From the NCBI RefSeq assembly GCF_016806835.2, contig NZ_CP086111.1:1347001-1411000 (forward strand): DNA of 64,000 bases, written 5' to 3'. Below the pieces are notes generated by a model. It was not told the origin of the DNA. It made no database searches and worked only from the letters and a program-made list of their open reading frames with translations. Each line of letters begins with the position of its first letter. The stretch's first letter is position 1. The translations under genes and the position numbers were made by a program. Shown in pieces: positions 33,104-42,134 of the stretch. The stretch comes from Skermanella rosea. GTDB taxonomy: Bacteria; Pseudomonadota; Alphaproteobacteria; Azospirillales; Azospirillaceae.

Positions 33104-34372
33104 TCAGGCCGTCGCCAATTCCCGCTGCGGTTCCCCGTATGTCTCCGCGCTGCCCGCGAGGTGGCGGATCAGTTGCAGATGCCGGGGAAGGAGGTCGGCC
33201 AGCGCGTAGCGTTCGAGCACGCGGCGGCGGGCGGCGGCGCGGATCGCGTCCGTCGCGACGCGCCGGTCGAGCGCGTCGGCGATCCTGGCCGCGATGTCGT
33301 CGGGCGAGAAGAAGTCGGCCAGCAGGCCGTTGACGCCGTGTTCGACCACTTCCCGTACCGCGGCGTTGTCGGCGGCCACCACCAGGCAGCCGGTCGAGAG
33401 CGACTCGAGCAGGGACCAGGACAGCACGAACGGCACCGTCAGGTAGACATGGACGTCGGTCGCCCGCAGCATGTCGCGGTAGATCGGGTATTCCAGCGGG
33501 CCGACGAAGTGCAGCCGCGAGCGGTCGAGGCCGGGCAGCTCGTCCAGCATCATCTGCTTGTAGGTCCGGCCCGGCGGCGGCAGCCTGCTGTAGGACACGC
33601 TGTCGTCGCCGCCGACCACGATGTGCAGGCCGGGACGCTCCCTGAGGAGGATGTCGGCGGCGCGCATGAACTGGGGAAAGCCGCGGTACGGCTCCATCCC
33701 GCGGGTCGCGTAGGTCACGACCTCCCGGGCGGCGGAGAGGTCCAGCCCGGGCAAGACCATCGGCGCGCCCGGCTCCGGCGAGAAGAAGCCGGTGTCGATG
33801 CCGTCATGCATCAGGGTCAGCTTGTTCTGGAACGCCGCCGGGAACTGGCCGCGCTGGAACACGGTCGGGCAGACGCCCCAGTCGCAGTTGGCCAGCTCCA
33901 TCTGGATCGCCGCGTTGCGGCTGCGGATCCGGCAGGCCTCGTCGGCGTTGACGGGACCGTCCAGGTAGTCGGCGTCGCTTCCCTTGGCGTGGTAGAACCA
34001 CTCGAAATAGCCCAGCAGGGGCGTGTCGGGGAAGGCGTCCTTGATGAACAGCCCCGGGCCGAATCCGGCATGGGCGCAGACCAGGTCGGGCACGAAGCCG
34101 TCGCGCTTCAGCCGGTCGCACAGCCGGTAGACCGCCTGCCCGTGCAGCACGGCGTCCTCGAACGGGCGGACATAGTGGTGGGTCTGGGGACCCGGCGGGC
34201 GCGACGGCGTGAAGACGCGCTTGTCCACGCCGGGGATCGACCCGGTCCGGTCCTTCGTGATGAAGACGACCTGGTTGGCAGGGTCTGCTGCCAGGGCCGC
34301 GGCCAGATGCTGGTAATGGCCGGGAAAATGGTTGTGCACGAACAGGATGCGCATGGCTCGCCGTCCGGTCAT
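33104..34372 (-). CDS. Glycosyltransferase family 4 protein
   Basis: 422 residues. ATG 34372 overlaps the stop of the HlyD gene (ATGA); ATG 34354 (MRILFVHNHFPGHYQHL) is a possible later start. The GT-B N-terminal half contains VCAHAGFGPGLFIKDAFPDT and GYFEWFYHAKG. The C-terminal half has FVLSWSLLESLSTGCLVVAA, the nucleotide-sugar binding E-x-x-x-x-G region. It forms an operon with the two type I secretion genes, an unusual pairing that suggests glycosylation coupled to the secreted RTX protein or to the same surface structure. Confidence 0.9.
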   Translation of the reverse strand: MTGRRAMRILFVHNHFPGHYQHLAAALAADPANQVVFITKDRTGSIPGVDKRVFTPSRPPGPQTHHYVRPFEDAVLHGQAVYRLCDRLKRDGFVPDLVCAHAGFGPGLFIKDAFPDTPLLGYFEWFYHAKGSDADYLDGPVNADEACRIRSRNAAIQMELANCDWGVCPTVFQRGQFPAAFQNKLTLMHDGIDTGFFSPEPGAPMVLPGLDLSAAREVVTYATRGMEPYRGFPQFMRAADILLRERPGLHIVVGGDDSVSYSRLPPPGRTYKQMMLDELPGLDRSRLHFVGPLEYPIYRDMLRATDVHVYLTVPFVLSWSLLESLSTGCLVVAADNAAVREVVEHGVNGLLADFFSPDDIAARIADALDRRVATDAIRAAARRRVLERYALADLLPRHLQLIRHLAGSAETYGEPQRELATA

Positions 34373-35712
34373 TCCTCTCGGAACGCCCGCCTCATGCTGT
34401 CGGTGATGGGGCTGAGGAAATAGTCGATCGCCCGCCGCTTGGCGTTGATCATGATGACTTCCGCGGGCATGCCGGGGACCAGCTCCACATGGTGGAGCGA
34501 CGCCAGCGACTCGGGGTCGAGCTTGACCCGCGCGGTGAAGTAGGACTGTCCCGTGCGCTGGTCGAGCACCTGGTCGGCCGCGACATACATCACGTGGGCG
34601 TCGATCGTCGGGACCTTGCGCTGCTTGTAGGCGCTGAGCCGGACGTTGGCGACCTGGCCGACCCGGATGCTGTCGATGTCGGCCGGGCTGACCTGGGCCT
34701 CGACCACCAACTCGTCGTCGACCGGGACCAGGTCCAGGATCGGGGCGCCCGCGCCGATCACGCCGCCCGGGGTGAAGAAGCGGATGTCGGTGACCTTGCC
34801 GTCCTGGGGAGCGACGACCTCCTTGCGCTGGACGATGTCGGTGGCGCCGCGGGACCGCTCGGTCATGTCCGCCAGCGTGCCCTGGGTCTGCTGGAGGGAA
34901 TCGGCGATCTCCGTCCGGCGGTCGTGCTTCAGGGACAGGATCTCCAGCTCGGCGGCGGCGATCGCCTGCTCGGCCTGGGACTCGTTGGCCGCCAGCTCGC
35001 CGACCCGGCCCTTCAGCTCGGCCGACAGGCGCTGCATCTCCAGCAACCGGGGACGGCGCTCGTAGCCCTTCTCCAGCAGGGCCTTGATGGTCCCCAGCTC
35101 CTCGTCGGTGTAGCGCAGGCGGTCGGCGGTGGCGCGGGACTGCGCCTTCAGGGCCGCGATCTGTTCCCGGAGCTGGTCGATCTTGCGCCGGTTGATCGCC
35201 AGCGACCCGTCGTAGCTGTCCCAGCGCGCCGCGAACAGCCGCTGCTCGGTCGCCATGGCGTCCGCCGCGACCGTGCTGCGCCTGCCGGCCTCGACCAGAT
35301 CGTCGGGAAAGACCAGCGAGCGCTGCTCCGCCTGCTCGGCGCGCAGGCGGGCGACCCGGGCCTGCGCTGTCCAGAGTTGGTTCTCGACCTGGCCCAGCAG
35401 GGCCTGGGCCTGGGTGCCGTCCATCCGCAGCAGGACCTGGCCCGCCTTGACCTGGTCGCCCTCCTTGACCAGCAGCTCGTGCAGGATGCCGCCTTCCAGG
35501 TGGGAAATGGTCTTGCGGTGGCTGTTGGCGATGACGGTGCCCTGGGCGATGGCGGCGCTGCTGAGATCCGCGGTCATCGCCCAGCCGAGGAAGCCGCCGA
35601 ACCCGACCAGCACGGCGACCGTGCCGGCGATCATGGTGTTGCGCAGCGACGGCTCGGGCGGCTCCGCCTCCAGGGTCACGGTCCAGACGGGATTGTTGGT
35701 CGGAAGCGTCAT
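34369..35712 (-). CDS. HlyD-family type I secretion membrane fusion protein
   Basis: 447 residues. A cytoplasmic N-terminus of about 25 residues and one membrane helix (TMIAGTVAVLVGFGGFLGWA) are followed by a lipoyl half-motif (ISHLEGGILHELLVKEGDQV, the PrtE/HlyD hallmark), a long coiled coil (about 95-290) and the C-terminal barrel (GMPAEVIMINAKRRAIDYFL). It links the inner-membrane ABC exporter to an outer-membrane TolC-like channel. Its start codon overlaps the stop of the ABC exporter gene. No TolC gene is adjacent. Confidence 0.95.
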   Translation of the reverse strand: MTLPTNNPVWTVTLEAEPPEPSLRNTMIAGTVAVLVGFGGFLGWAMTADLSSAAIAQGTVIANSHRKTISHLEGGILHELLVKEGDQVKAGQVLLRMDGTQAQALLGQVENQLWTAQARVARLRAEQAEQRSLVFPDDLVEAGRRSTVAADAMATEQRLFAARWDSYDGSLAINRRKIDQLREQIAALKAQSRATADRLRYTDEELGTIKALLEKGYERRPRLLEMQRLSAELKGRVGELAANESQAEQAIAAAELEILSLKHDRRTEIADSLQQTQGTLADMTERSRGATDIVQRKEVVAPQDGKVTDIRFFTPGGVIGAGAPILDLVPVDDELVVEAQVSPADIDSIRVGQVANVRLSAYKQRKVPTIDAHVMYVAADQVLDQRTGQSYFTARVKLDPESLASLHHVELVPGMPAEVIMINAKRRAIDYFLSPITDSMRRAFREE

Positions 35713-37475
35713 GATGCCTGTCCTGCCTGCGCGCCGTCCGCCAGGGTCTTGCCGGCCTTGACCAGCCGGGCCACATTGGGCGCGGTCGCGACCTGGCGCG
35801 TGCCGGGCGGGGCGGAGATCGCCTTCAGCACGTCGGCGCGGGCGCCGAACTGGTCGATCATGCCGTCCTTGAGGACCAGAAGCTTGTCCACCGCGGCGAC
35901 TACCGAGGGCCGGTGGGCGATCAGGACGACGGTCGTCCCGGCAGCCTTTGCCTTGGCGATCGCCTGGAGCAGGGCCTGCTCCCCGGCGTTGTCGAGGTTG
36001 GAGTTGGGTTCGTCCAGGACCAGCAGGCGCGGGTTGCCGAACAGCGCGCGGGCCAGGCCGATCCGCTGGCGCTGGCCGCCGCTCAGGCTGTAGGCGCTGT
36101 CGCCGACGCTGGTGTCGTAGCCGAACGGCAGCCGGCCGATCATCTCGTGGACATCGGCCATCTTGGCCGCGTTCACCACGTCCAGCGGGCTCGCCTCGGT
36201 CATGCGCGAGATGTTGTCCCGGATCGTGCCGTCGAGCAGGGATACGTTCTGGGGCAGGTAGCCGACGCTGAGGCCGAAGCTCTCCCGCTCCCACAGGAAG
36301 GTGCTGTGGCCGTCCAGGTAGATGCCGCCGGAGGTGGGCTCCCAGATGCCGACCAGCAGCCGCGCCAAGGTCGACTTACCGGCGGCGGAGGGGCCGATGA
36401 TCCCCAGCGTCTCGCCCGGCTCCAGCGAGAAGGAGATGCCCTTCAGCACCGCCTTGTCGACTCCCGGCGGAATATAGACGAGCCGGTCCACGCTCAGCCG
36501 GCCCTCGGGACGGGGCAGGGGCATGCTCTGGCGGCGGCCCTGGGTGCCGTTCAGCAGGCCGCGCACCCGGCCGAAGGCCGATAGGGCAAACACCCACTGG
36601 CGCCAGCCGTCGATCAGCTGCTCGAACGGCTGGAGCATGCGGCCCATCAGGATGCCGGCGGCCATGGCGCTGCCGGGCGACGCCTCGCGGTCGATCACCA
36701 GCACGCAGGCGGTCGAGATCATGGCGATCTGGAGGATCAGCCGGAGCGAGCGCGAGGCCGCCGTCAGCGCCTTGGCCGAGCTGTTGCCCCGGTTCAGCAG
36801 GTCGATCATGCGGTACTGGCTGCGCTCCCACCGCTTCGCCACGGCCGGCAGCATGCCCATCGCCTCGATCACCTCGGCGTTCCGGACGGTCGAGGCGATG
36901 TCGCTGAAGGACCGCGCCGCCGCCTCGTTGGCCTGGGCCAGCGGCCGCCGGGTCAGCAGGTCGGTCAGCACGCTCATCAGGAACAGCAGCACGGCGGCGC
37001 CCAGGGCCAGCCAGCCATAGATCGGGTGCAGCAGGAACAGGACGACCAGGAACATCGGCACCCACATCACTTCCAGCGGCACCGTGATCGCGCTGCCCGT
37101 GATGAAGGAGCGGAGGTCGTTGAGGTCGCGGATCGCCTGGGTGGAATTGCGCTGGCTGCCGTGCAGGGTGTCGATCACGGCGGCCTGGAGGGTCGGGACG
37201 TTCAGCCGCCGGGAGATCAGGTCGCCCATGATCAGGAAGATCCGGGTCCGGATGAAATCCAGCACCGCGTAGAGCATCAGTCCGCCGACCGCGACGACCG
37301 CGAGCATCACCAGGGTGTCGGTGCTGCGGCTGGTCATCACGCGGTCGTATACCTGCATCGTGTAGAGCGGCACGATGAGCATCAGAATATTCACGAAACA
37401 GCTGAGCACGGCAGCAAAGACCATGCCCCTGCCGAGATGCCGCAGCGTGCTGCGGAGTAGTGCGTGGTCATTCAT
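35709..37475 (-). CDS. Type I secretion system permease/ATPase (PrtD-like)
   Basis: 588 residues from ATG 37475; an in-frame TTG at 37511 is less likely. Six membrane helices in the first ~300 residues (no N-terminal C39-like domain) are followed by an ABC domain with Walker A GPSAAGKST, signature [10 protein letters not shown] and Walker B LLVLDEPNSNLD. The PrtD/AprD type exports RTX proteins with uncleaved C-terminal signals. It heads the operon with HlyD and a GT4. The likely substrate is the 291-residue RTX protein just downstream; the 979-residue RTX at 52 kb is another candidate. Confidence 0.95.
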   Translation of the reverse strand: MNDHALLRSTLRHLGRGMVFAAVLSCFVNILMLIVPLYTMQVYDRVMTSRSTDTLVMLAVVAVGGLMLYAVLDFIRTRIFLIMGDLISRRLNVPTLQAAVIDTLHGSQRNSTQAIRDLNDLRSFITGSAITVPLEVMWVPMFLVVLFLLHPIYGWLALGAAVLLFLMSVLTDLLTRRPLAQANEAAARSFSDIASTVRNAEVIEAMGMLPAVAKRWERSQYRMIDLLNRGNSSAKALTAASRSLRLILQIAMISTACVLVIDREASPGSAMAAGILMGRMLQPFEQLIDGWRQWVFALSAFGRVRGLLNGTQGRRQSMPLPRPEGRLSVDRLVYIPPGVDKAVLKGISFSLEPGETLGIIGPSAAGKSTLARLLVGIWEPTSGGIYLDGHSTFLWERESFGLSVGYLPQNVSLLDGTIRDNISRMTEASPLDVVNAAKMADVHEMIGRLPFGYDTSVGDSAYSLSGGQRQRIGLARALFGNPRLLVLDEPNSNLDNAGEQALLQAIAKAKAAGTTVVLIAHRPSVVAAVDKLLVLKDGMIDQFGARADVLKAISAPPGTRQVATAPNVARLVKAGKTLADGAQAGQAS

Positions 37476-37957
37476 GCAGGGGACGGGCTCCAAAGCGGGC
37501 GCTGGGTGCAATGCAATATTGGGGCAAATTGTTAAACGGGCGTTAAACGGCCGTTTCCCGGAAAATCGAGCTGATTGAAACCTTCAGCTTTCTTTGAAAA
37601 AAGGGATAAATTCGAAACAAAATGGTGTGCTGACCGGTACGGTATGAAGAACCGGCCCGGATCCGGGCGGTGCGCCGACGCGGCTGGATCGGAACTGGAT
37701 TCAAACGAAATTCCGTTTGGTTTAACTGGATGTCTGTAGTGCTTTTTCTCAAATAAAACTGGTTAATATTCAAATATGCATCTAGGATGCATTAACTTGC
37801 GGGTAATAATCGCATGATAATTCTTGTGCTCAATGGGGCCGGAACCAGCCGGCCTTCAGAGTTTCCCGCATCAAGAGTCGCCGAAACCGCGGTAGGAAGG
37901 ACCAGAAATCCTCCTGTGCCCTTCGGAGCTTGGCGCGGCTCAATAAAGGAGCTTTAC
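37476..37957 (+). promoter_or_regulatory. AT-rich divergent promoter region between the secretion operon and galE
   Basis: 482 bp without a credible gene. It contains a short direct repeat (GTTAAACGG at about 37531 and 37543), several A/T-rich tracts and a perfect palindrome ATGCATC-TAG-GATGCAT at 37776-37792. AAAGGA precedes the galE ATG. It likely carries promoters in both directions; the palindrome is a candidate operator for an unidentified regulator. Confidence 0.5.
37776..37792. promoter_or_regulatory. 7-3-7 palindrome, candidate operator
   Basis: ATGCATC, TAG, GATGCAT is a perfect inverted repeat in AT-rich DNA, about 165 bp before galE and 300 bp before the secretion operon. No known regulator consensus is claimed. 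Confidence 0.35.
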
Positions 37958-38983
37958 ATGCCTCATCAGGAAACGGTTCTGGTCACCGGCGGCGCCGGCT
38001 TCGTCGGCAGTCACTGCGTCGCCGAACTGGTCGCCCGCGGCTATTCGGTGGTCGTTTTCGACAATCTGCAGCAGGGGCACCGCGCCGCCGTCCCGGCCGA
38101 AGCCGAACTGGTGGAGGGCGATCTCGCCAGCCCGGCGACGCTGACCCGCCTGTTCAGCGCCTTCCGCTTCGATGCCATCCTGCACTTCGCCTCGAACTCC
38201 CTGGTGGGGGAGTCGATGCGCAACCCGCACCTTTACCTGCACGACAACGTGGTGAACGCGCTCAACCTGGTGCAGTTCGCGGCCGACAACGGCGTCCGGC
38301 GCTTCGTGCTGTCGTCCACCGCCAACCTGTTCGGCATGCCGGACCGGATGCCGATCGACGAGAACACCGAGATCGATCCCGGCAGCCCCTATGGCGAATC
38401 CAAGTTCATGATCGAAAGGATCCTGCACTGGGCCGACAAGGTGCACGGCATGCACTCGGCCTGCCTGCGCTATTTCAACGCAGCCGGAGCCCATCCCGAC
38501 GGGCACCTGGGCGAGGACCACGATCCCGAGACGCACCTGATTCCGCTGGTGCTCGACGTCGCGGCTGGAAAGCGGCCGCATATCGAGATTTTCGGCGACG
38601 ACTACCCGACCCATGACGGCACCTGCATCCGGGATTACATCCACGTGTCCGATCTGGCCGATGCGCATATCCGGGTCCTGTCGGCGCTGGATCACCGGAG
38701 CTGCCGCTACAACCTGGGCAACGGCAAGGGCTATACGGTACGCGAGGTCATCGAGACGGCCCGCAGGGTGACCGGGCGCGACATCGCGGTGAAGGTCGGC
38801 GCGCGGCGCCCCGGCGATCCGCCGGTCCTGATCGCATCGAGCGAGCGGATCCGCAAGGATCTCGGCTGGGATCCGCGTTTCCCTGATCTGGAAACCATTA
38901 TCCGGCATGCCTGGGATTGGCGTTGCCGCAACCCTGGCGGATACGAGTCCGGACCGGTTCGCGAACTGGTCGCTGTCGGGTAG
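37958..38983 (+). CDS. galE: UDP-glucose 4-epimerase
   Basis: 341 residues, normal for GalE. NAD-binding [10 protein letters not shown] (residues 9-18), FDNLQQGHR after the second strand, the SSTANLFG segment and YGESK supplying the catalytic Tyr and Lys are all present. It interconverts UDP-Glc and UDP-Gal, supplying galactosyl donors for the surrounding polysaccharide and glycosylation genes. The ATG at 37958 is chosen because AAAGGAGC lies just upstream; the open frame extends further but without a site. Monocistronic as far as can be seen. Confidence 0.92.
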   Translation: MPHQETVLVTGGAGFVGSHCVAELVARGYSVVVFDNLQQGHRAAVPAEAELVEGDLASPATLTRLFSAFRFDAILHFASNSLVGESMRNPHLYLHDNVVNALNLVQFAADNGVRRFVLSSTANLFGMPDRMPIDENTEIDPGSPYGESKFMIERILHWADKVHGMHSACLRYFNAAGAHPDGHLGEDHDPETHLIPLVLDVAAGKRPHIEIFGDDYPTHDGTCIRDYIHVSDLADAHIRVLSALDHRSCRYNLGNGKGYTVREVIETARRVTGRDIAVKVGARRPGDPPVLIASSERIRKDLGWDPRFPDLETIIRHAWDWRCRNPGGYESGPVRELVAVG

Positions 38984-39349
38984 CAAGATAAATACAGCGG
39001 ATTTACGGTTCTTTTACAACTCTGAGCAAGGGTAAGAGACGAATGTAAGTACGGGTTTTACCCTGTCGGGGATGGGAAGAATGAGCGGGAAAATCGCACA
39101 TAAGAATAGTTCGAATTTAGCGACGAATTCCCGCTCGGAATACCGCTGGGAGGAGACGGCCGACTGCCGGACCCGGTACCAAACACAGAAGCGCAGCTTT
39201 ATTACCTCGACGAGGAAAACAACGTGCCTACCAATGGACTGGCCTTCAAACACAGCATCCAGCCGGCTCAGACGGAAAAGCTGTCCAATGGCGTGCTTCC
39301 CAGGCCCGACGGGATCGAAGCTGCACGCATCGGACGAGGGGAAGAGGGC
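38984..39349 (+). other. Intergenic region upstream of the MarR-like gene
   Basis: 366 bp. A 9-bp inverted repeat GAGCGGGAA (39083-39091) / TTCCCGCTC (39128-39136) with a 36-nt spacer flanks an AT-rich stretch and could be an operator. An in-frame GTG at 39224 would extend the downstream gene by 42 codons, but those codons show weak GC at third positions, so I treat the stretch as non-coding leader. Confidence 0.45.
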
Positions 39350-39898
39350 ATGAACGGCTTTTCCCGCTCCGAAACCGCGGCCACCAATCAGGTTTCCGAC
39401 GGTGCCGACGAGCAGCGGCCGGGACGGACCCCCGCGACCGCGATCTACCACGACATCGCCCGCATCGTCGAACGCATGCACCGCCGCTTCCTCGACGTCG
39501 TCCGCGTCGAACTGGGGCGGGTCGGCATCGACGACATCAGCCCCGTCCAGGTGCTCATGCTGATGAATATCGGGACCGAGGAACTTTCGGTCCGCGACCT
39601 GATGGAGCGCGGGTACTATCTCGGTTCGAACGCGTCCTACAATCTGAAGCAACTGGTCGAGACGGGCTATGTCGACCGGGCCCCGTCGCTGCGCGACCGC
39701 CGGTCGGCCCGCCTGCGGCTGTCGGAGAAGGGCATGAACCTGTGCGGCGAACTGCGCAGGCTGGAGGCGACCCAGGCCGACGCGCTGATCCGCACCGACG
39801 ACGACAACGTCGATTTCGACACCACGTACCGCACCCTCCGCCGGCTGGAGCGTGCCTGGAGCGACATCATCCGCTACGACGAGCGCGATTTCGACTAG
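39350..39898 (+). CDS. MarR-like winged-helix transcriptional regulator
   Basis: 182 residues from ATG 39350, with GGGGAAGAGG upstream. After a disordered ~30-residue N-terminus, a winged-helix domain is seen: VQVLMLMNIGTEELSVRDLM, then the recognition region GYYLGSNASYNLKQLVETGY and the wing DRRSARLRLSEKG, typical of MarR/LdtR-type repressors. The target is unknown. The inverted repeat 210-270 bp upstream could be an autoregulatory site. The alternative GTG 39224 start is discussed under the intergenic entry. A perfect 28-bp inverted repeat lies just after the stop. Confidence 0.85.
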   Translation: MNGFSRSETAATNQVSDGADEQRPGRTPATAIYHDIARIVERMHRRFLDVVRVELGRVGIDDISPVQVLMLMNIGTEELSVRDLMERGYYLGSNASYNLKQLVETGYVDRAPSLRDRRSARLRLSEKGMNLCGELRRLEATQADALIRTDDDNVDFDTTYRTLRRLERAWSDIIRYDERDFD

Positions 39899-39906
39899 CG
39901 GACCGG

Positions 39907-39987
39907 GAAACCGGGGTCGGACCACCATTTCCCCGGAATGTTGTCGCGATGGAACGCTTGGGGAAATGGTGGTCCGACCCCGGTTTC
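39907..39987. repeat. 81-bp element with perfect 28-bp inverted arms
   Basis: The left arm 39907-39934 and right arm 39960-39987 are exact reverse complements around a 25-nt centre. Each arm contains the internal palindrome-like GGGGTCGGACCACC. It begins 9 bp after the MarR-like stop and ends 50 bp before the next ATG. Such GGGGTCGGACC hairpins are reminiscent of REP/RAYT-associated elements, so it may be a solo mobile hairpin that also acts as a terminator. No transposase is near. Confidence 0.8.
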
Positions 39988-40036
39988 ACTCGCCGGCGCC
40001 CGAACTGGTATCGTTCCCGACGCGGAAACGAAGGAC

Positions 40037-41224
40037 ATGATCACTACTTCCGTCAATTGCGCGCTGAGCTATGCCGACGTCCAGCGGCTGCTGGCCGATC
40101 CGTCGCCCGATGCCCGGATCGCGACCGTGTCGAAGCTGGTCGCCGATCTCGAAGGCGGTGACCTTGCCGGCCTCGAGGAAGCCATCGCGACCGACATCCT
40201 GCACCGGCTTGCGATGGATGCCGAAGCCGTGGTCCGCGAGGCGGTGGCCTGGCAGATCCACAACAGCCCCCTGCTGACCGGCTCGCTGGCCGCCCGGCTT
40301 GCGCGCGACATCGGGCGGGTGGCGTTCCCGGTCCTGCGCAACGCTCCCCATTTGACCGACGAGCTCCTGCTTCAGGTCATCGCCGACCGGGATGCCGAGA
40401 AGCAGCTGGCGATCGCCGGGCGCCCGGAGGTGTCGCCGCGGGTCGCCGACGCCATCGTGGAAACCGACAATGTCACGGTGATCGTCCGCCTGCTGCGCAA
40501 CGACGGCGCGGCGATCCGCGATGCGACGCTTCAGAGAACCCTGGACCGGTACGGTACGCTAGGCGCGGTCAACGAGGCCATGGCCGGCCGCTCCGGCCTG
40601 TCCCTGGCGGTGATCGAGAAGCTGATCGCCTACGTTTCCGAGGAGATCCGCAGCCGCTTGGTGGAACAGCACCGCCTGTCGCCCGTCCTGGTCGCGGAGA
40701 TCGTCGGGCGCGGCCGGGACGCCGCGACCATGCTGCTGCTGAAGCCCCTGGCCGACAGCACGGCCGACCTGGAAACGATGGTGCGCCATCTCGACCGCGA
40801 CGGACGCCTCAGCCCCTCCCTGATGCTGCGCGCGCTGTGCGCCGGCGAGATCGACCTCCTCACCATCGGCCTTGGCGTACGGGCCGGCGTCCCGGTGGAG
40901 ACGGCGCGCCTTCTGGTCTGGGACGACGGCCCGCTGGGCCTCCGGGCGATCTTCGAGAAGGCCGGGTTTCCGCAGGCGCTGCTGCCGCCCTTCCGCGTCG
41001 CGATCGAGGTGGTCAAGCGGATGGGCTATGACGGGCACGACGCCGGACGGGAGGACTACCAGGTCGCCGTCCTGGCTCGGGTCTTCCAGGAGTGCGGCGC
41101 GATCGAGGAGCGGATGGTCGACGACCTGCTGCTGCAGCTTTTCGACCAGAAGTCGGACGAGGTGATCGAGCGGGCGATGGAGCGGGCGGGAATGCCGTTC
41201 CATCCCGTCCGCGCCGCCCGCTGA
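40037..41224 (+). CDS. DUF2336 domain-containing protein
   Basis: 395 residues, all-helical and HEAT-like. Regularly spaced short repeats of helices are visible (VVREAVAWQIHNSPLL, EKQLAIAGRPEVSPRVADAI, TLDRYGTLGAVNEAMAGR). DUF2336 is common in Rhodospirillales and other Alphaproteobacteria, where its function is not established in what I know. The ATG at 40037 is chosen; the open frame upstream runs through the 81-bp hairpin and is not coding. No signal peptide or membrane segment. The following ChaC-like gene is on the same strand. Confidence 0.85.
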   Translation: MITTSVNCALSYADVQRLLADPSPDARIATVSKLVADLEGGDLAGLEEAIATDILHRLAMDAEAVVREAVAWQIHNSPLLTGSLAARLARDIGRVAFPVLRNAPHLTDELLLQVIADRDAEKQLAIAGRPEVSPRVADAIVETDNVTVIVRLLRNDGAAIRDATLQRTLDRYGTLGAVNEAMAGRSGLSLAVIEKLIAYVSEEIRSRLVEQHRLSPVLVAEIVGRGRDAATMLLLKPLADSTADLETMVRHLDRDGRLSPSLMLRALCAGEIDLLTIGLGVRAGVPVETARLLVWDDGPLGLRAIFEKAGFPQALLPPFRVAIEVVKRMGYDGHDAGREDYQVAVLARVFQECGAIEERMVDDLLLQLFDQKSDEVIERAMERAGMPFHPVRAAR

Positions 41225-41319
41225 AAGGGGCTTCCGGCTGCAAAGGCGTTGAAAAAGCCGCGATGCTTGACGATGTTCGGCATCGCCGCCTTTCCGCTTC
41301 CGGTACGATTGCCGCCTTC

Positions 41320-42021
41320 ATGCCTCTTTCAGACCAGCCGACGCCTGTCCCGCTGACCCGCGAGGAACTTCTCGACCATGATCGCCGCCGCAGGATGATG
41401 GAGGCGTATCCATGGATGAAGACCTGGACCGACGAGGAACTGGACCGCTCGCTGGAACAGACCCTGAAGGCCCGTCCGGCGCACGGCGCGGGGAACGGGG
41501 ATGTCTGGGTCTTCGCCTATGGCAGTCTGATCTGGAACCCGACCTTCGCTTTCGTCGAGCGGCGCACGGCCCGGATCCGCGGCTATCACCGGCGCTTCTG
41601 CCTGCGCGCCGACATGGGGCGGGGATCGCTGGAGCGCCCCGGCCTGTTCCTGGGCCTGGACCGCGGCGGCCAATGCGCCGGCGTCGTTTTCCGCATAGCG
41701 GAACAGCAGGCCCTGCATGAGTTGACGCTGCTCTGGCGGCGCGAAATGATCACCGGGGCCTATGTTCCGCGATGGTTGAAGGCCGAAACCGAAGAGGGGC
41801 CGGTTCATGCCATCGCCATGACGATAAACCGGAATTACTCGCGCTATGTGGGCGACTGGACCCACGCGGAGACAATCAAGGCCATAGCCATGGCAGAGGG
41901 GCGGTTCGGCCGTTGCTCGGACTATTTGTTCAATACGGTTGAATACTTGGCGGAATTGGGGTTGCGGGATCGCATGCTGGAGCGCATTGCCGCAGAGGTA
42001 CGCCGATTTCTTTCTGACTAG
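41320..42021 (+). CDS. ChaC-like gamma-glutamylcyclotransferase
   Basis: 233 residues. The family's substrate-binding strand VFAYGSLIWNPTF is near residue 65, and the catalytic Glu is in WRREMITGAYVP. ChaC enzymes degrade glutathione to 5-oxoproline and Cys-Gly in the cytosol. The start is uncertain: ATG 41320 gives the usual length, while the in-frame ATG 41263 adds 19 residues. Neither has a strong ribosome-binding site. It lies about 95 bp after the DUF2336 gene. Confidence 0.9.
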   Translation: MPLSDQPTPVPLTREELLDHDRRRRMMEAYPWMKTWTDEELDRSLEQTLKARPAHGAGNGDVWVFAYGSLIWNPTFAFVERRTARIRGYHRRFCLRADMGRGSLERPGLFLGLDRGGQCAGVVFRIAEQQALHELTLLWRREMITGAYVPRWLKAETEEGPVHAIAMTINRNYSRYVGDWTHAETIKAIAMAEGRFGRCSDYLFNTVEYLAELGLRDRMLERIAAEVRRFLSD

Positions 42022-42134
42022 AGTCGCGCCACTGCCACACCCCCAAAGAGAGAGTGGACATTGCAGGTCGGATATCACTTAGTTCATGAACCCCAAAGGT
42101 TCTCCTGCCAACCAGTATCCGGTTACGTCCAAGT

